DNA from: Caenorhabditis remanei
Lineage: Eukaryota > Nematoda > Chromadorea > Rhabditida > Rhabditidae
Length of the DNA: 64,000 bases
Assembly: GCF_010183535.1 (NCBI RefSeq)
Contig: NC_071328.1
Span: forward strand, 14,880,001 to 14,944,000
Direction of reading: 5' to 3'
The position numbers and the translations under genes were made by a program. Position 1 is the stretch's first letter. Each line of letters begins with the position of its first letter. The notes under the pieces are model-generated. The model was given only the letters and a program-made list of their open reading frames with translations. It did no database searches and was not told the DNA's origin. Positions 63,236 to 64,000 of the stretch are shown here, piece by piece.

Positions 63236-63549
63236 GAGAGCCCGTCATGAGCTCCGAAATAGATTCATTTTTTCAAAATGTATATATTCTTGTAGATCAA
63301 ACCTAGGGCTTCATTCTTGTAGGTGACAACGTATTGCTAGCTCCGCCCCCTTTTGAGTTATGCGCTTTTGAAAATAGAGTACTCCCTGCCCCGCTTTCTG
63401 AGGTTGCCATCTTCAATGGCGCATATCTCAAAAGTGGGCGGGGCTATCAAAAAGTTGTCAACTACAAAAATGTAGGTCTAGATTTGATCTACAAAAATAT
63501 ATACATTTCGAAAAAAAGGGAATCAGTGAGAGCACCGTGACGGGCTCTC
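63236..63549. mobile_element. Element with GAGAGCCCGTCA ends enclosing hairpin 8
   Basis: GAGAGCCCGTCATGAGCTCC on the left and CACCGTGACGGGCTCTCACT on the right are inverted. The GGGCGGAGC-family inverted pair at 63291-63493 sits exactly between them. Looks like a small DNA element whose ends are the GCCCGTCA word; a target duplication is not clear. Confidence 0.65.
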
Positions 63550-63855
63550 ACTGATTAGTCCCTGGCATTGTCGATGGAGCACGATTTCAAAATAGTGTAA
63601 CTATGTATATAAATTTATTATAGAATCTGGAATTACAGCAAAAAAAAACAAAATAAACCAAAAAATTGACGAAAAATGGAAATTTGGAGGGGAAATGACT
63701 GGAATCAATATTACTGAGAAAAAAAAGTTATGGGAGATCAAAAATAATAAATTTGATCTACTCTCATTTAAAAAAATTGAGAAAAGAAGCAAGTCTACAA
63801 TTATTTGAAATCGGTAAAAAAAAGAGGGTCCTATCGACAAAATAGTGAAAATAGG
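63550..63855. other. AT-rich intergenic stretch
   Basis: No coding signal or known repeat seen before the dispersed repeat at 63856. Confidence 0.4.
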
Positions 63856-64000
63856 GCCGGGGGACTAACTTTTTCAAGATTTGGATTTCTAGGCCACCAA
63901 CTTATTTTTCTGATATTATACTCATTTCAAAGCTCATTTCACGCTGAATTCAAATTTTTCAGTTTCCTTGCCTAATTTTTTGTTTTTAGGCCAGCTTTTG
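63856..64000 (-). repeat. Inverted copy of the 27-kb dispersed repeat, cut by window end
   Basis: Reverse complement of the units at 27.3-27.9 kb: GGGGGACTAACTTTTTCAAG, GGATTTCTAGGCCACCAACT and CTCATTTCACGCTGAATTCA are all present in order. Confidence 0.85.

Overview
The window looks like nuclear DNA of a nematode, most likely a Caenorhabditis species. Introns are AT-rich with TTTCAG-type 3' splice sites, intergenic and intronic DNA is packed with small inverted-repeat elements, tracts of the nematode telomere hexamer (GCCTAA/TTAGGC) occur, and the one large gene is a clear vab-10 (spectraplakin) orthologue. I cannot name the species. No CRISPR array, operon of small genes or prokaryotic feature is present. 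Everything below was read by eye; no alignment or fold was computed.

One minus-strand gene fills the window from about 55.8 kb down to base 1 and continues past the left edge. From 5' to 3' it contains: (i) a 5' region (55.8-32.1 kb) with several alternative first exons, among them a start encoding MGAKCC (possible lipid anchor) at 52.45 kb and an acidic start at 44.7 kb; (ii) exons for the actin-binding CH1 domain (28.1-24.8 kb); (iii) between CH1 and CH2, a 311-codon candidate first exon with a membrane segment (20.66-19.73 kb); (iv) CH2 (17.3-14.45 kb); (v) the plakin domain with its SH3 (14.3-7.6 kb); (vi) a Glu/Arg-rich charged rod (4.98-4.65 kb); and (vii) a very large exon of plakin/plectin repeats (3325 to 1), which marks the A-type isoform that anchors intermediate filaments at epidermal attachment structures. 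The B-type rod and microtubule-binding end would lie to the left, outside the window. Exon junctions from CH1 through to the plakin-repeat exon were checked for reading phase and join in frame.

The only other functional gene I can support is a tRNA-Ser(CGA) at 52.8 kb, just upstream of the MGAKCC exon.

The rest is mobile and repeated DNA, strongly polarised. The 3' half has few transposon-like units (two tRNA-like SINE copies, a 400-bp MITE, several foldbacks). From about 35.9 kb to the right end there are some 40 copies of an ~85-bp motif around a GTGGGCGGAGCTA core, often as head-to-head hairpins and often next to a short tRNA-like module with an intact Pol III B box (16 copies plus one related). 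A 1.62-kb near-perfect palindrome with Tc1-like ends and TA duplications sits at 40.9-42.5 kb. Other oddities are telomere-like tracts, two oppositely oriented ~170-bp arrays at the acidic first exon, and arrays built on GTAAATCGACAC and CTCGCA words.
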